NCBI RefSeq assembly: GCF_964204645.1
Contig: NC_134027.1
Coordinates: 26,648,485 to 26,712,484, forward strand
Reading direction: 5' to 3'
Origin: Tubulanus polymorphus
Taxonomy: Eukaryota; Nemertea; Palaeonemertea; Tubulaniformes; Tubulanidae
Length of the DNA stretch: 64,000 bases
Shown: positions 49,087-60,841 of the stretch, one piece after another
How the letters are laid out: each line of letters opens with the position of its first letter
How positions within the stretch are numbered: the first letter of the stretch is position 1
Translations under genes and position numbers: made by a program
Notes under the pieces: generated by a model
Told to the model about the DNA's origin: nothing
Databases searched by the model: none
What the model saw: the letters and a program-made list of their open reading frames with translations, nothing else

Positions 49087-52000
49087 ATGGCATCTGGAAA
49101 AGATAAACATCTCGATCTGTCGTCATTTGTGATAATGAAAGATAAGAAAAAAGCTGGTGTCAATCTGACAGATGCCTCTGATTGTGGTGAGTTCTTGTTA
49201 AAGTTTAAACCCGATCGATGTGATGACATTGATGTCAATCGTTTTCCTATTTTTTACCATCATGGCATCATCAAATACTGTACATTCGTTCAGATTTTGG
49301 TTTCCCAATTAGATTATTCATCTAACCTCACAACCTTTTAAGTTTTGCCCTTAACACTGTAGGCAGCCAGTTGGAGACTCAAACCCGCTTGTCACCCCCT
49401 CCCAGCCCAGCCCCAGCGCTCACACACTGATAATGAATGCAACAGTTTATCCTGAGCTGAGGCCGCTGACAGTTGACTTATATGGACAATATTTCTACCT
49501 CTTTTTTAAATATTTTCAGATAACGCCACTAAGAAGATTATTCGACATATATTTGGTGGTCAGGAAGAGTGAGTTATTCAGTCATAAACATTGATTGTGT
49601 ACGATATTTACATTTCATCAACTTTTCTATAAATTTTCTTTTTCAATTAGGAAAGTGTTAGATTTAAATAATCTATCTGAGCACATTCAGGATGTTCTTA
49701 ATATCACTGTTGAAACTCAAGTAAAAGGTTTGTCAGAATTTTGTTGATTTATTTCTGCTCCATTATTTTTACTGAAACAAGTGTGAAGTTTCTCGTATTT
49801 TTCATTATAGATTCAAAATATAACACGAATATGGGTTTAATTGGACCGGATGTTGTGGCGTTTGATATCAATTCAAATGTGGGCACATTATTCATCGAAA
49901 CTGATAAACTCGGTGTAAGTTACTATTTCGAAGAGAATCCTGGAGATTTTATTTGCACATTGGAAATGTGGTTTTGAAAAATGTTTTATATTTCAGGTGA
50001 CGAGTCACAGTAATTTCAGCACAATTCGAGCGAATACTTGCGTTTTTAAAGGTATTCTCATTTTGTGACGATACACATGTAAGATTTAGAGATTTCTAAT
50101 ATAATTTTCTACAACTTTTATTCAGGGAAATGGATTTATGAAGTGATGTTAGGGTCTAAAGGTGTCATGCAATTAGGTTGGAGCACGATAAACTGCAAGT
50201 TCTCACAAGATGTAAGTTATTTCGGTAACAATTGTTAATGCAAACCATGATTGAGATATCGTGTTAAATGGTTTGAGATATTTCAGGAAGGTGTTGGTGA
50301 TACTCCGGATTCGTACGCCTATGATGGAAATCGTTTGAGGAAGTGGAATGTTAAAACGCAGAAGTACGGCGAGGTTTGTACGATAGTTAGAATTTTGGTC
50401 GAACTACCGGTATTTATAGGTTTTTAGATTATTTGTAATCATATGTTGATTACCTATCTATTTTTCTAGGCTTGGTTAACTGGTGATGTGATCAGTTGTG
50501 CTATTGACTGTGATAAAGGAACTATTACATTTTACAGGTATAGAACGAACTGCACCTGCCACGGAGCTGATTGCTTCAGATTATCAATTTTCCTACTCCA
50601 ATTCATATAATGATGAAAAACTCCTTCTAAACTGAAAATGCTTGAAACTGCTTTAATTCGAGCAAAACACCCAAAACTCCTTCAATTTTGAGGAATAGGC
50701 CATTAGAAATTTTTGTCTAATTTGTAGTCGTACAGTAAATTGCACCTAAATTGGATCAGTACAGTTGGCTCCAGGATAGTACCTATTTAGGGGGAGTGAT
50801 GCAGTTATTTGGATATGAACGTGATGCAGACGCTTCCTCAAAATTTGAAACATTTTTCCTCTAAAACTTCTTGAAAACCAGGAATGACTGATCTGATTCT
50901 GATTCTGACCCTGATTCTAATATATATGTATGACTTATTATTTTGAAGGAATGGGAGATGTTTGGGTAAAGCGTTCACGACTCTTCGTTCAGGATCGGGT
51001 CTCGCTTATTTCCCGGCTGTTAGTTTATCTATCGGTGAAAACCTACGCGTAAACTTTGGTGCTACTCCTCTGCGTTATCCGATAGAAGGCTACCGTCCTC
51101 TACAACAACCCCCGACCGCTGACTTGGTGAAAGCGCAAGTTTTATTCGGTTTTCTGGAATCATTACTTCCTTCGCTCGTCGAATTTCCGAAGGTGAATGA
51201 AATTCTATTTTCGTTTTAAACACGTAATGAACTTTGCGAACTAATTCGTTGTTCTTACACCGTTTTCAGGAATATCCTCAAACAGCAGCAGCAACAGTTC
51301 CTAAAACATCTGAAAATAAAAGTTCTAAAAGATGCACGTATATGGTGATAGCTGCTCACATATTTGAGAGGCTTTCACCTCTTCTGGTAGGTTTAAAACA
51401 CCCTTCGTTTTACCCCCACAAACTAAATAATACCTGAAGATATCAAAGTCTCAGGCCACTAAGTGTCTATAAAAAACCTAAAATACTGAAGATTCTTAAT
51501 GAAAACTTTCTGTCTATCTTAATTAATCAATACATTTCAAATTCTGAAGATAGGTAGATGCATTCTATCAGAAATTTCAATTGAAACAGTTTATAATCAT
51601 TTATCTTCAATATCGAGAGTCTAACCTGGTATAAATACATAGTGTACATGTATTGGATGATATGATATTTTTATGAACAGAGTAAGGCCTATGTAGTGGA
51701 AGCGTGTTTGCTCAAGTTTATGTTGAAATTCTGTGATGCGAGAGCTCATTTAAAAGATCAGCCGTACATGGAAGAGATGTTAGATTTAATGGGCGGAATG
51801 ATGCAAGATTATGAATTACGCGCGTGTCTCGAACATTTAGTCGTGACGCTTCTCGCCGCTTATCGATTCTCACCAGTTCTACCTGATTTCAGATTCCAGG
51901 TACAGTCAATACGTATTGACCGCTGATTATATCACTGTTCGCGTAATGCGATTATTATTACGTGTAATTTGTAATATTACTTTCAGCAAATGTACCTCAT

Positions 52001-55000
52001 ACTAACACTAGCTGTATTACGACATAACAGAACCAGAAGATATTTGCTCAAATCAGTTTTATATCCTTTTATGAACGCGTTATTTTAAATTTAGAGTTCC
52101 GTTCATATTTTTGCGGATATTTTAACCTTAATGAATCGTTTACATTTGACAAGATCAAATTCCCGATATTCCTGCACGTAAAACCTCCCGACGACGCCGG
52201 CCTCATCGATATAATTCCATCTGTGTGGTGGGGATTCCCGAAAAAAGTGAGTAGAATTGTTCCTCAATATTTAGTAACGGCGTTACTGATCATATATAAA
52301 TTCAATTCAAAATATCTTTATTATTCCGTAATGCTTTACATTATTGGTTTTGCACAATAAAGATGAGAAAAAAAAAAAAAAACAGTATAAAATATGAGAA
52401 ATTCCTTAACAGTATTTACATTTTGTACATGATAGGAAATTATATACATATCTGGCATAGTTAAGTATTGTTTCTTTATTTACAGCGCGTTTGTTTTGCT
52501 AAGCCAAATATATTTGCCAAGGTTATGAGCCATCAGGGGTGAAGACATAATGGTGATAAATTTGTTTATATGATTGAATGAATTATATATTGTTTATTTG
52601 TACAGGAAGATGATGAAGACGTCATCCCGGATCGGGAGGACGATCGTAACAGTCGCGAAGCGTATTTAAAAGCCTGTAAAGAATTACGTTTAAAAGTGAA
52701 CGTTTTGGAAGAAATACAAGTGGAAATTCTACGCGTTCTGCTACAGATGAACGACTGCGAACAGGGCGCGTCATCGCGAGTTATATTCTTAGAAAAACTC
52801 AGAGATTATCTGAAAGAAAACTTTGATTCAGGACGGGTTCGTAGTTCGTAGTCGTTTGTACGAGTGATTATAAGATTATACGTTTTTAAATGAAATAAAA
52901 CGTCTATTTTTAGGGTTCTCTCGGTTACAATCAGGCTCCGTTACCCGTAACGTTATGTTTCTTCCATCGATTGATTCAAGCTGTTCGACATTATTGGGAT
53001 GAATACCACACCGCTCACCCAGCTGACTTGACTAAAAGCTCAGGTTACATTCATATTTCACTCATGTATTGATTGCTAGGAAAAGACAGTTGAGGTCCAA
53101 TGATAGTAAATTGAATAAGAAAGACAGTCGATGATTTAACAACTTATTCTGATTTTCATTTCTCTGCTGATGAAGTTTAGTCAAAACTCAGAGTCAGAAT
53201 AAATTGTTAAATCATCAACTGTGGGTTTTGTTTATTAACTCTCTGAAATATTGAGATCAATATCTGTGTATCAGTAAAATTTCTGTATTATCATAAACCT
53301 TTTGATCAATTGTGGGATTTCATGTATCATGGTTTGAAGTGATTCATCATTGATTGCATTTTACTATATATCGGAAATACGTTTTATATTTCAGAAGCTG
53401 TCGTTCCTTGCCATCGATTCTTCGATAAGAGTATTAAATATTTTGAAATCCAGCGTCTTGGAGGTTTAATGTCTCATCTACAGAAAACATACAAAGGTTA
53501 ATTAATATAACTGTGCGACTGTTAAAATTTTCACAGACGAGTAACTATTCACCTGATGAAGCTTCTATACATTTGTAGCGAAAGCTTGTGCGTCAAATAA
53601 ATAGTTAACCTATATATTACTACTCGTCTCGTTACTTGATATAACTATGCAACTCTAAATGTTTTCACAGCAGTTTCACGGCTTTTCTTCTAATCATTGT
53701 AAAATGTATTTATAGATGAAATTCAGAAAGTGTTGGATGAAGTCGGCGTCAGCAAATCTAGTAAAGAATCTTCCGGTTGGTAAAATTCCTCGAGTAGAAA
53801 TTTGTCATTAACCGTCGTATTTTCGATGATCGGATTTATTTTCAGAATGCGTATACGACAAACTGACCGGATTACGTTCGCTTTTGATGTCGAGGAAAAA
53901 ATCGGTCGACAAAGAAAAAGAGAAACAAGAAGAATTAGAAAGACAACAGTTGACGACTGAACGAGCTTCGTTAGAGGAGATACTAGATGGTATTATAATG
54001 ATGTATCATATAGCTGTTCATAAACAGCTCAGTAAGGTTAGTGTCTCACCAGCGTGTAAGATGTAGGATACGTTACTGCAGTTGCAGTTGCTCAAAAGCT
54101 GGTGAAAGTTCACTATAGTGGATGATAAATACTACAGTTTATAATTGCCACTATATTACTTATCTGTTGGTTACCTTTTGAGCTACTGGATCCAGTTCCA
54201 CAGCTGTGAGTTTGAATTAACTCTGAGATGGACTTAGTTCATTTTAATGAGTTAACTAAGAGCTCCGGAACTAGGTCCTGAATACCAGTATTGTCTCTGG
54301 GTACAACACTAATCTCATCGCCTCTCTCCTTCCACAAGCAATTTGATCTATGGTCTGAATGATGAATTGTTGTAGCTCGGCTTTTATTTATAAATGATAA
54401 TGATACCAATTTATAATAGATCTAATCACGACAATACTTGCAATATTTGAACTGTGAGTTGTTTATATTTGTCTTATAGATGTGCACACTAAGAGAGGCT
54501 GTCGATGAGTATGTATCAGCATTGAGTGACACAGAAGACAAACTGAAACGTTGTAATGAAGAAGTAAGTTCTACATCTACTGCAGTATTGAATAATGAAA
54601 TTGACTATTAAACTAGAAAAAATCTAGAAAATATAAGGGGATTTGTGAATGGGCTGAAAGTGGTCACTCTGTTATTGATTATACATTTGTTTATCTGTTA
54701 TAACATATCATTGTTTATGTTTTTTCATAGCTTCCAGAAGTAAAGACAGAATTAGAACGAGCTCGTGAAGTTTTCATAGATAAATTGTCGGAATTATCCC
54801 GTCACATGTCATGGGTTATAGCTATCATCTACTCTAGAGTGAGTTGAATATCATTGATTCACTAGGTTTTTTTCAATTATGAATACGACGAATATTGTGT
54901 AATTTATTTGCAGGAGAAACAAGAAGATGTTTTCTGGTTATTTCAAGTAGTATTGCGATCGATAGAACAAGCCGATGTTCAGGGTTCACTAATAGCCTTC

Positions 55001-58000
55001 GTGCCTGATTTCTACATCGATGTCTGTATCAATACAGCGAGCGCTTTGAACAACTTCTTCGCTCCAACAATCCCGTTAAACGCTCTACGCGGTTTTAATT
55101 CGGTTCTGCGACGATACGCTTTGTTTCTCAGTAAATATTTTGCCGATACGCGTATCGTGAACTCAGGTTTGTGTGAATCGATATCTACATGAATTCCGTT
55201 ATCTATATTGAACCTCATGGCTCAATGATCACTCAAATGATTTTCAGATTCTAAAGATACATTGGTGCAGGCTCTGGCAGCTTTTGTATGCTATGCCAAA
55301 TCACTGCGAGCTCTAGAATCTCTGCCTGCTGACAAGTAAGTATCCATGCTGATGTGAGATGATTCTAATCTCATATTATTACCCGGTACCCGGTATTAAT
55401 AGTGAAGAAACTTGTCACGCTACTCCTCTTAAGCCACAGCAACTAGAGTTATCAAATCTGGCATTCACGTCTGGAAATGTGCATAGAATGTCTTTAAGGG
55501 TTAACATTTTTCGAAGCATTTTGTACATCATTGACGTTACAGCGATTTCTACCAATGCTGTGGTCAGGTTTTTGCTAGTTTCTACAATGTCTGTTGTTTC
55601 AGATGTATCAAATTGATTGAGAATCTACTTGCACCATACGAAAATAGATCTTGGGGACAGACGAATTGGATTCTCGTCAGATTTTGGAAGGTATGCTTCA
55701 ATCGCCAATGCGTTGAATGCAGATTGTTTGAAATCAATATAACAGCCTATACATGTATTTCAAATGTTTTAGGGTTGTGGATTTGCATACAGATACACGC
55801 AGTTACCCCACCAACAAGGAAAAACAAACTCGCAGCCCGATATACTTCAACGTACGTATTCATTAGTTTTATGCGACGCACGATCATCGTCAAATCAGTA
55901 AATCATTAATCTTTTGTGTATTTTAGGTGTTTGTCCATCCAGATTTTATCAGAATATGATTCGCGAATATTTACTCGCTGATTGGGAACGTTCTGTGAAG
56001 TTTCTCGATAGTTTACTCAATCAATTAAATTGGTCTTTCTCAGAGTTTATCGGCATGTTACAAGAGGTAATTACTGAAACTGGTTCAATAGTTCTCAGTT
56101 TATATTTGACTCAAATTGTGCAAACTGGTTCCTGAAATAGTCGCGGTAGTTGTGATGATCGTTATGTTGACTTACACTTGAGTTGCTCATATACAGAGCT
56201 GCCAACTGTTCCTTATTTTCCAGTATTTGTTACTATTTTATGATGAGAGATACTGATTAATTTGAACAGAAATATGAAACATGTTACTGAGGGTCTTACT
56301 GTTGATTACTGATTGATTTGTACAGAAATATGTTACTGAGGGTCTTATGTTGATTACTGATTGATTTGAACATTTTCTTTCATATTTCAAAAGGAAATGT
56401 TACTGAAAAAAATTCAATTTGTTACTGATAGTACATTTTAGAGGTTGGCAGCCCTGAATATATATTGTGACTCAGAAATAGCGACTACTTCAGTAATGAT
56501 CCGATATTTGACTGTTTGTTGTTGCTATAGTTACAGCAGTATGCTTCTCGTCCTGAACGTTTGATGGTCGACAATCGGCAATTAAAGATTTGCGCGATAT
56601 GTTTCGATATCACTGTCCGTCTGTTGAGAGTGTTAGAAATGGTGATACATTTAGTGCCGCAATTCTTCACAGATTGGACGCAACCTTCTTCAGAGTCGTT
56701 GATAGCTCGATTGTTTCAATGTATATGTCAAGTAATGAATCGAATAGTCACTAGGACTGGTGTATTTGAGACTGTGATACAAAGTGAACTCCCAGGTAAT
56801 TATTCAATCTTTAAATCTCATTTTCGTCGATTATTTTTCGCCGCTTGTCCTATTATTAAATCTGTTATGTTTTCTATGAAACAGGACTCGAGTCTGTGGA
56901 TCACTTTCCTATTCTAGCCTCAGTGGCTGGTATACTCGTTCAGTTGATTGTAAAAGGTTCTCCTAAAAGGTAAGTTGTATGCTACTAGGCCGAGTTTCAT
57001 AGATACAGGGGTGAAATTATGCCTGGGAACATTTTGAAATTTATCAGTTATTTCCATGGTTTCTCGTGGTTGTCACACCTGGGGCCAGTTGCACAGTCGA
57101 GACTTAAGTCCAAAAGTGGTCTTAAGCTTTTAGATTAGCTGTATAACTAAGATAGTCTTAGACTAGTCTTAAGTCTAAGCCATGACTATGGAACTGGCCC
57201 CTGGTTGAGGATTTACCACTAGGGTAATTTTTATACCCGGTCTATGAAACCAGGCCCGTGTTGAGAATTCACCCGTAGGGGTTATTTTGATACCCGGTCC
57301 GGACCCGTATTAATGGTTATTTAACATTTTGTTCGAAGTCAAGAATGTGCGACTGCCGCGATTATAGCTGAACCAAGTTTTCAGTTGTCTTCGTTAGATT
57401 ATTTACTGGATAATTCACACCATGACGAAACTGCAACCGACAAAAAACGATTTTCCTTCAGAAAATGTAAGCGCCGACACAAATCTGCTGTTCTTCAAAA
57501 CGATTATGATTTCACTCTATGAATTAAGATTAAATCATTATTTATTTTATTAGATCCTAAAGAAGTGAATGCTGAGGAAATTCAATCTGTGATCGACTTG
57601 ATTTCTCATCTTAAATGTCAACAGCAGCTTTCTAGAGAACAGTTACAGGTATGTTATATCAATCTACCGGAGTAGTCGTATATTTTAGGTTGTGTATGAG
57701 ATTGTATATTATTTTGTAGTCTCCTGACGAGGATGAACTATGTACTATATGCTACGCTAGTCGACTTTCGGTAACGTTTAAACCGTGTGGACATCAATCG
57801 TGCAAGTAAGTAAATCTTATCATCAAAAACATACGATTGTCACATTTAGCTACGGGGTTCTTATAGATCCGGGACAGTCGTAGGAATTCTTACTTTTCTT
57901 TTCTTGGAAATCGGGAAAAAGTCAGGATATTTGAATTTTTGGTATCTTGTTGTTCTCACCGGTGTTGAATAGCACAATCCCACTCCCACCGAGATATCTT

Positions 58001-58215
58001 ATACTTTAATCAAAGAATTTTTGTTTGGTCAAGGATCAGGGAATTTAGGATACCGTAAGAACCCTCGAAATACTGTTTTCTAAGACTGAAATTTTATCGA
58101 TGTCTGTTTCAGGAAATGTATATCACAACATCTATTGAACAAAAAAGAATGTTTCTTCTGTAAAACAGTCGTTGAACGTCTTGAAGAATTCAATGGAAAA
58201 CAAATTAAAATTTGA
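49087..58215 (+). CDS. RNF123: E3 ubiquitin ligase RNF123 / KPC1
   Basis: 31 exons, 1232 aa: 49087-49186, 49520-49568, 49651-49727, 49811-49914, 49997-50051, 50126-50211, 50287-50373, 50470-50537, 50949-51192, 51270-51386, 51681-51899, 51987-52060, 52144-52246, 52606-52836, 52914-53043, 53395-53496, 53716-53775, 53846-54036, 54480-54563, 54731-54838, 54914-55166, 55248-55335, 55603-55690, 55773-55851, 55927-56066, 56531-56795, 56885-56969, 57339-57466, 57554-57648, 57720-57805, 58113-58215. RNF123 is the catalytic subunit of the KPC complex, which in vertebrates ubiquitinates p27Kip1 in the cytoplasm. SPRY domain at about 85-250 ([20 protein letters not shown]), long helical middle, and a C-terminal C3HC4 RING (about 1178-1215: CTICYAS, PCGHQSC, CFFC). 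Segments such as [15 protein letters not shown] and [17 protein letters not shown] are strongly conserved. Intron 12 is of the AT-AC class. Some shortening relative to human is in the low-conservation Ser-rich part before exon 18. Confidence 0.96.
50605..50890. repeat. Dispersed CCTTGAAA-rich repeat, copy 2 (RNF123 intron 8)
   Basis: Shares ordered words with 2925-3550: aaaactccttc, ttgaggaataggc, cacctaaattggatcagtac, gggggagtg. Confidence 0.5.
52061..52143 (+). other. U12-type AT-AC intron of RNF123
   Basis: The donor ATATCCTTTT fits the U12 AT-AC consensus exactly, the branch-like ccttaat lies at about 52127-52133, and the intron ends ..gtttAC at 52143. Removing it joins SVL to FDKI in frame and reproduces the conserved VLFD segment. 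No GT-AG pair nearby keeps the frame. Confidence 0.85.
53123..53221. repeat. Small foldback repeat, RNF123 intron 15
   Basis: cagtcgatgatttaacaact pairs with ttgttaaatcatcaactg, with ttctgatt / agtcagaa inside; the loop has a gctgatgaag word. Similar foldbacks with gatgaagct loops: 53515-53645 and 31215-31372. Confidence 0.55.
53515..53645. repeat. Small foldback repeat, RNF123 intron 16
   Basis: gacgagtaactattcacctg pairs with aaatagttaacc...tactcgtc; core gatgaagctt / agcgaaagctt. Confidence 0.55.
54074..54280. mobile_element. Two adjoining foldback elements sharing a GGATCC junction (RNF123 intron 18)
   Basis: First the GCAGTTGCTCA family (gcagttgcagttgctcaaaa ... ccttttgagctactggatcc, 54074-54193), then the GTTCCACAGTT family (ggatccagttccacagctgt ... 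ccggaactaggtcctg, 54188-54280). They overlap at ggatcc. Confidence 0.55.
56250..56385. repeat. Imperfect direct repeat, RNF123 intron 25
   Basis: tgttactgagggtctta followed by (c)tgttgattactgattga and a ttgtacagaaata or ttgaaca word is present twice in tandem. Confidence 0.75.
56988..57257. mobile_element. Foldback element, GGTTTCATAGA family, copy 2, split by an insertion (RNF123 intron 27)
   Basis: ggccgagtttcatagataca at the left and ggtctatgaaaccaggccc at the right. The body follows copy 1 (46499-46661) up to ggttgtcacacc, is interrupted at 57081-57201, and resumes at ttgaggatttacc. A partial repeat of the right end follows at 57258-57306. Confidence 0.75.
57081..57201. mobile_element. 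Foldback element, GGGGCCAGTTGCACAGTC family, inserted in the preceding element
   Basis: ggggccagttgcacagtcga and actatggaactggccc are inverted ends. The interior matches 45270-45410. Its absence from the related host copy at 46499 shows that it is an insertion. Confidence 0.75.
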
Positions 58216-58674
58216 TGACAACGAATTGAATATATTACGATTAGATGTAATGTTTTTATCAATATTGAAAGCAGCTATCAATTTTAGTTCTGAAGAATAT
58301 TCTAGGCTTGTTAAATATGTTTGACCGCCGTGGCATATTAAAAACACTGATCAATTTCCCTTTAAATGAATATCTGTTGATTAAACAGTGCCTTGAAAAG
58401 GTTTGAACAGGGAACTCGTCGCACACTGCTAAATCTCTTTAGATCTGTTGGCAGAATGGAATTTATTTATCGATTCCGTCCAAATTGTTGTCAGTAATGT
58501 AAGCATAGACTATACAACAAATATACTAAATCTATCTAATGTAGGTCCTTAATTTGTCAATATATTAAATCAGCATCTCTTGTTGTAAATTATATTTGAC
58601 CCTCCTATGCACATTAGTAAATTACACTCACTTATTAGTTTTCAATATTTTAGTTTGTGCCAATATCATCATAC

Positions 58675-58928
58675 CAGGCGTGGATCCAGAGGGGGGTTTC
58701 AGGTGTCGTGACCCCCCCCTGCTCAGCTACCAAAAAAGATTTTTTATCGTTTTCTTGAAGAAATGTACTAAGGACAAAGTGGGCAGATAGTACCACATAA
58801 TCAGTACCATATCATCTTATGTTCGGCCAAACAATATGCCGTATAGGCCCCGGCTATCAATAGAGATTTTAGTCGACAGTTTAACATTTTTGAATATTAA
58901 ACTGGTGAAAATCCTGGATCTGCGCCTG
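58675..58928. mobile_element. MITE-like element, CAGGCGTGGATCCAG ends
   Basis: caggcgtggatccag and ctggatctgcgcctg are inverted termini 254 bp apart. The same cagggg(c)ggatccag start is seen at 29110 and 45076. Target-site duplication is not clean (catac on both sides). Confidence 0.65.
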
Positions 58929-59680
58929 CATACTATCAATCTTTACTTGCATCGGCTCCAATCAGAGTTTTGAGTACATGTATAATGTAGTATTCTCCTT
59001 CCTATAATAGAAGTCTCTGTATATGGTGTAACTTTGTCTGAAACCTCTGTTGCCTGTGTCAAATAATTATGTACATAATTTATGCAAAGTGAATCAGGAA
59101 TAATGTATTGTAAAGTATAATAAAATATAATGTATTTTAATCATGCAATGAAAATTCATTAAGCAAATTTTGTAAACGCGTTTGTTGGTTATATATTGTT
59201 AATTAGGACTAAGGATATCCGAGATGGATTAGAACTCTCTGAAAGGGGTGGACTAGAAATATATCTCTGATAGGGATGGACTAGAACTAGAGGATCGACT
59301 CATGAAAAGAAACAACCCAGTCTCACTGATTCCCAGGCTATTAGGGTGTAGGATAAATTCTGAATTGACCTGAAACCTATCGAGTTCTTTGGCCTGTATT
59401 GGTTGAGGGGCTCGAATTGCAGAAGGTTAAAAGCTTGTTTAAGTCGATTTTGACAGATCCAGAATGTCGGCTTTTTGAATCGTAGTTAGGCCTGCTGTAC
59501 TTCTAGCTGGTCATACTAATTAGCGTCAACAACTGTCAACGGGCCAGTGTTACGTACAGTGCCGTTGATATAATCGCATAAATAAAAGCTTGTCGGCGGA
59601 CCAGTTGGTGGGATTATTGATTGGGTTGAAAAAAGAAGTAGATTACAAGATTACAAGAATAAAACACAGGGCTCGTATCA

Positions 59681-59758
59681 GAGTTGTAGGTAGTATAAAA
59701 ACTGTTGATTAACAGACGCTGGATTAACAGATTATCGTTTTTACACTACCTACAACTC
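59681..59758. repeat. Small foldback repeat
   Basis: gagttgtaggtagtataaaa pairs with ttacactacctacaactc; the loop has two gattaacag words. Confidence 0.65.
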
Positions 59759-60841
59759 CATTGGATCCCTGGGTGAAACTGATCGGACAACAGCAATGCC
59801 CACGGCCCAGTTTCATAAAAAGGTTTAACACTAAAATCGATAGAATTTTTTCAATTATTCAGTTTATCTTAAATCGATTATTAGGCCTCAATCCAGGAGT
59901 TGTATATTAAACTTAACAAATTTCAAAATCAATCATATTTATTCTCATACAACAATTATCAATTATACAAAATACCAGGAGTGCTCGAGGAATTATAATG
60001 TAAGCTCCTCAAACACGTGGACTTTCAAAAACAACTAGTCCAACCACCATAAGCTTATAAACTATAAACAAGAGTTTATATGCCCATGGTCCAACCATAG
60101 ACTCTAAAACAAAAAAGTCCAACCATGGACTCAATTGTCCATGGCCCCCGCACTAAAACCAGAGATAAACCTGGCCAAATACTCTGGAAAGCGTAGGATT
60201 AAATGATCAATCTGATTTACATTCTTACATCATTTTATTTCCACACATCATATTATTAACTTTTAGCGTATTTTCTCAAATTTTAATAGTAATTTTATTT
60301 CTATTACTATGAAGTTGTATTAACTTTAAAACCATAAAAGTTACATGTAAGGTATTTAGAAGTCTTTATCTATGATACATTTCCACTACAGCTGATTTAT
60401 ACAATTTACATCAATAGGAAAATAACAAAATACACAAAGAATTATAAACTTTGATGTATAAAAGACTGACAATTGGACTAGTCTGAAAGTCTAGGATTAT
60501 GAATTTGACACTTCAATATAACCAACACTTGATTATATTTCATGAAATATGGATCTATCATGTCAACTTTTCAAATTACATCGAGATTGAGGATATCTCC
60601 TCAATTATAAAGAAAAAGCTCAACTATATTCGATAGCACAGTGTAAAATATGCAGAATTGTTAAAATCGGGAATCGAACTTAAATATGCGGAAGTTACTG
60701 CCAACCAAAATAATAGCAAAATTATTTAGCATACGATGTAGCATATACAGTGTATACGATTTCGGTACTTCCGTTTCGTCGAAACGCTCTTTCTAAAACG
60801 GCACCCTAATTACCGAAATATCATCATTTATTTATCGCGAG

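Larger units (their letters stand above)
58216..60841. other. RNF123 3' region and RNF123-NUP35 intergenic spacer
   Basis: AT-rich with no gene visible. A candidate RNF123 poly(A) signal AATAAA is at 59119-59124. Contains two element copies listed separately, a half copy of the TGGGCCCAGTTTCAC family at about 59801-59890, and repeated agtccaacca(t/c) words at 60040-60150. The NUP35 promoter presumably lies just before 60842. Confidence 0.55.
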
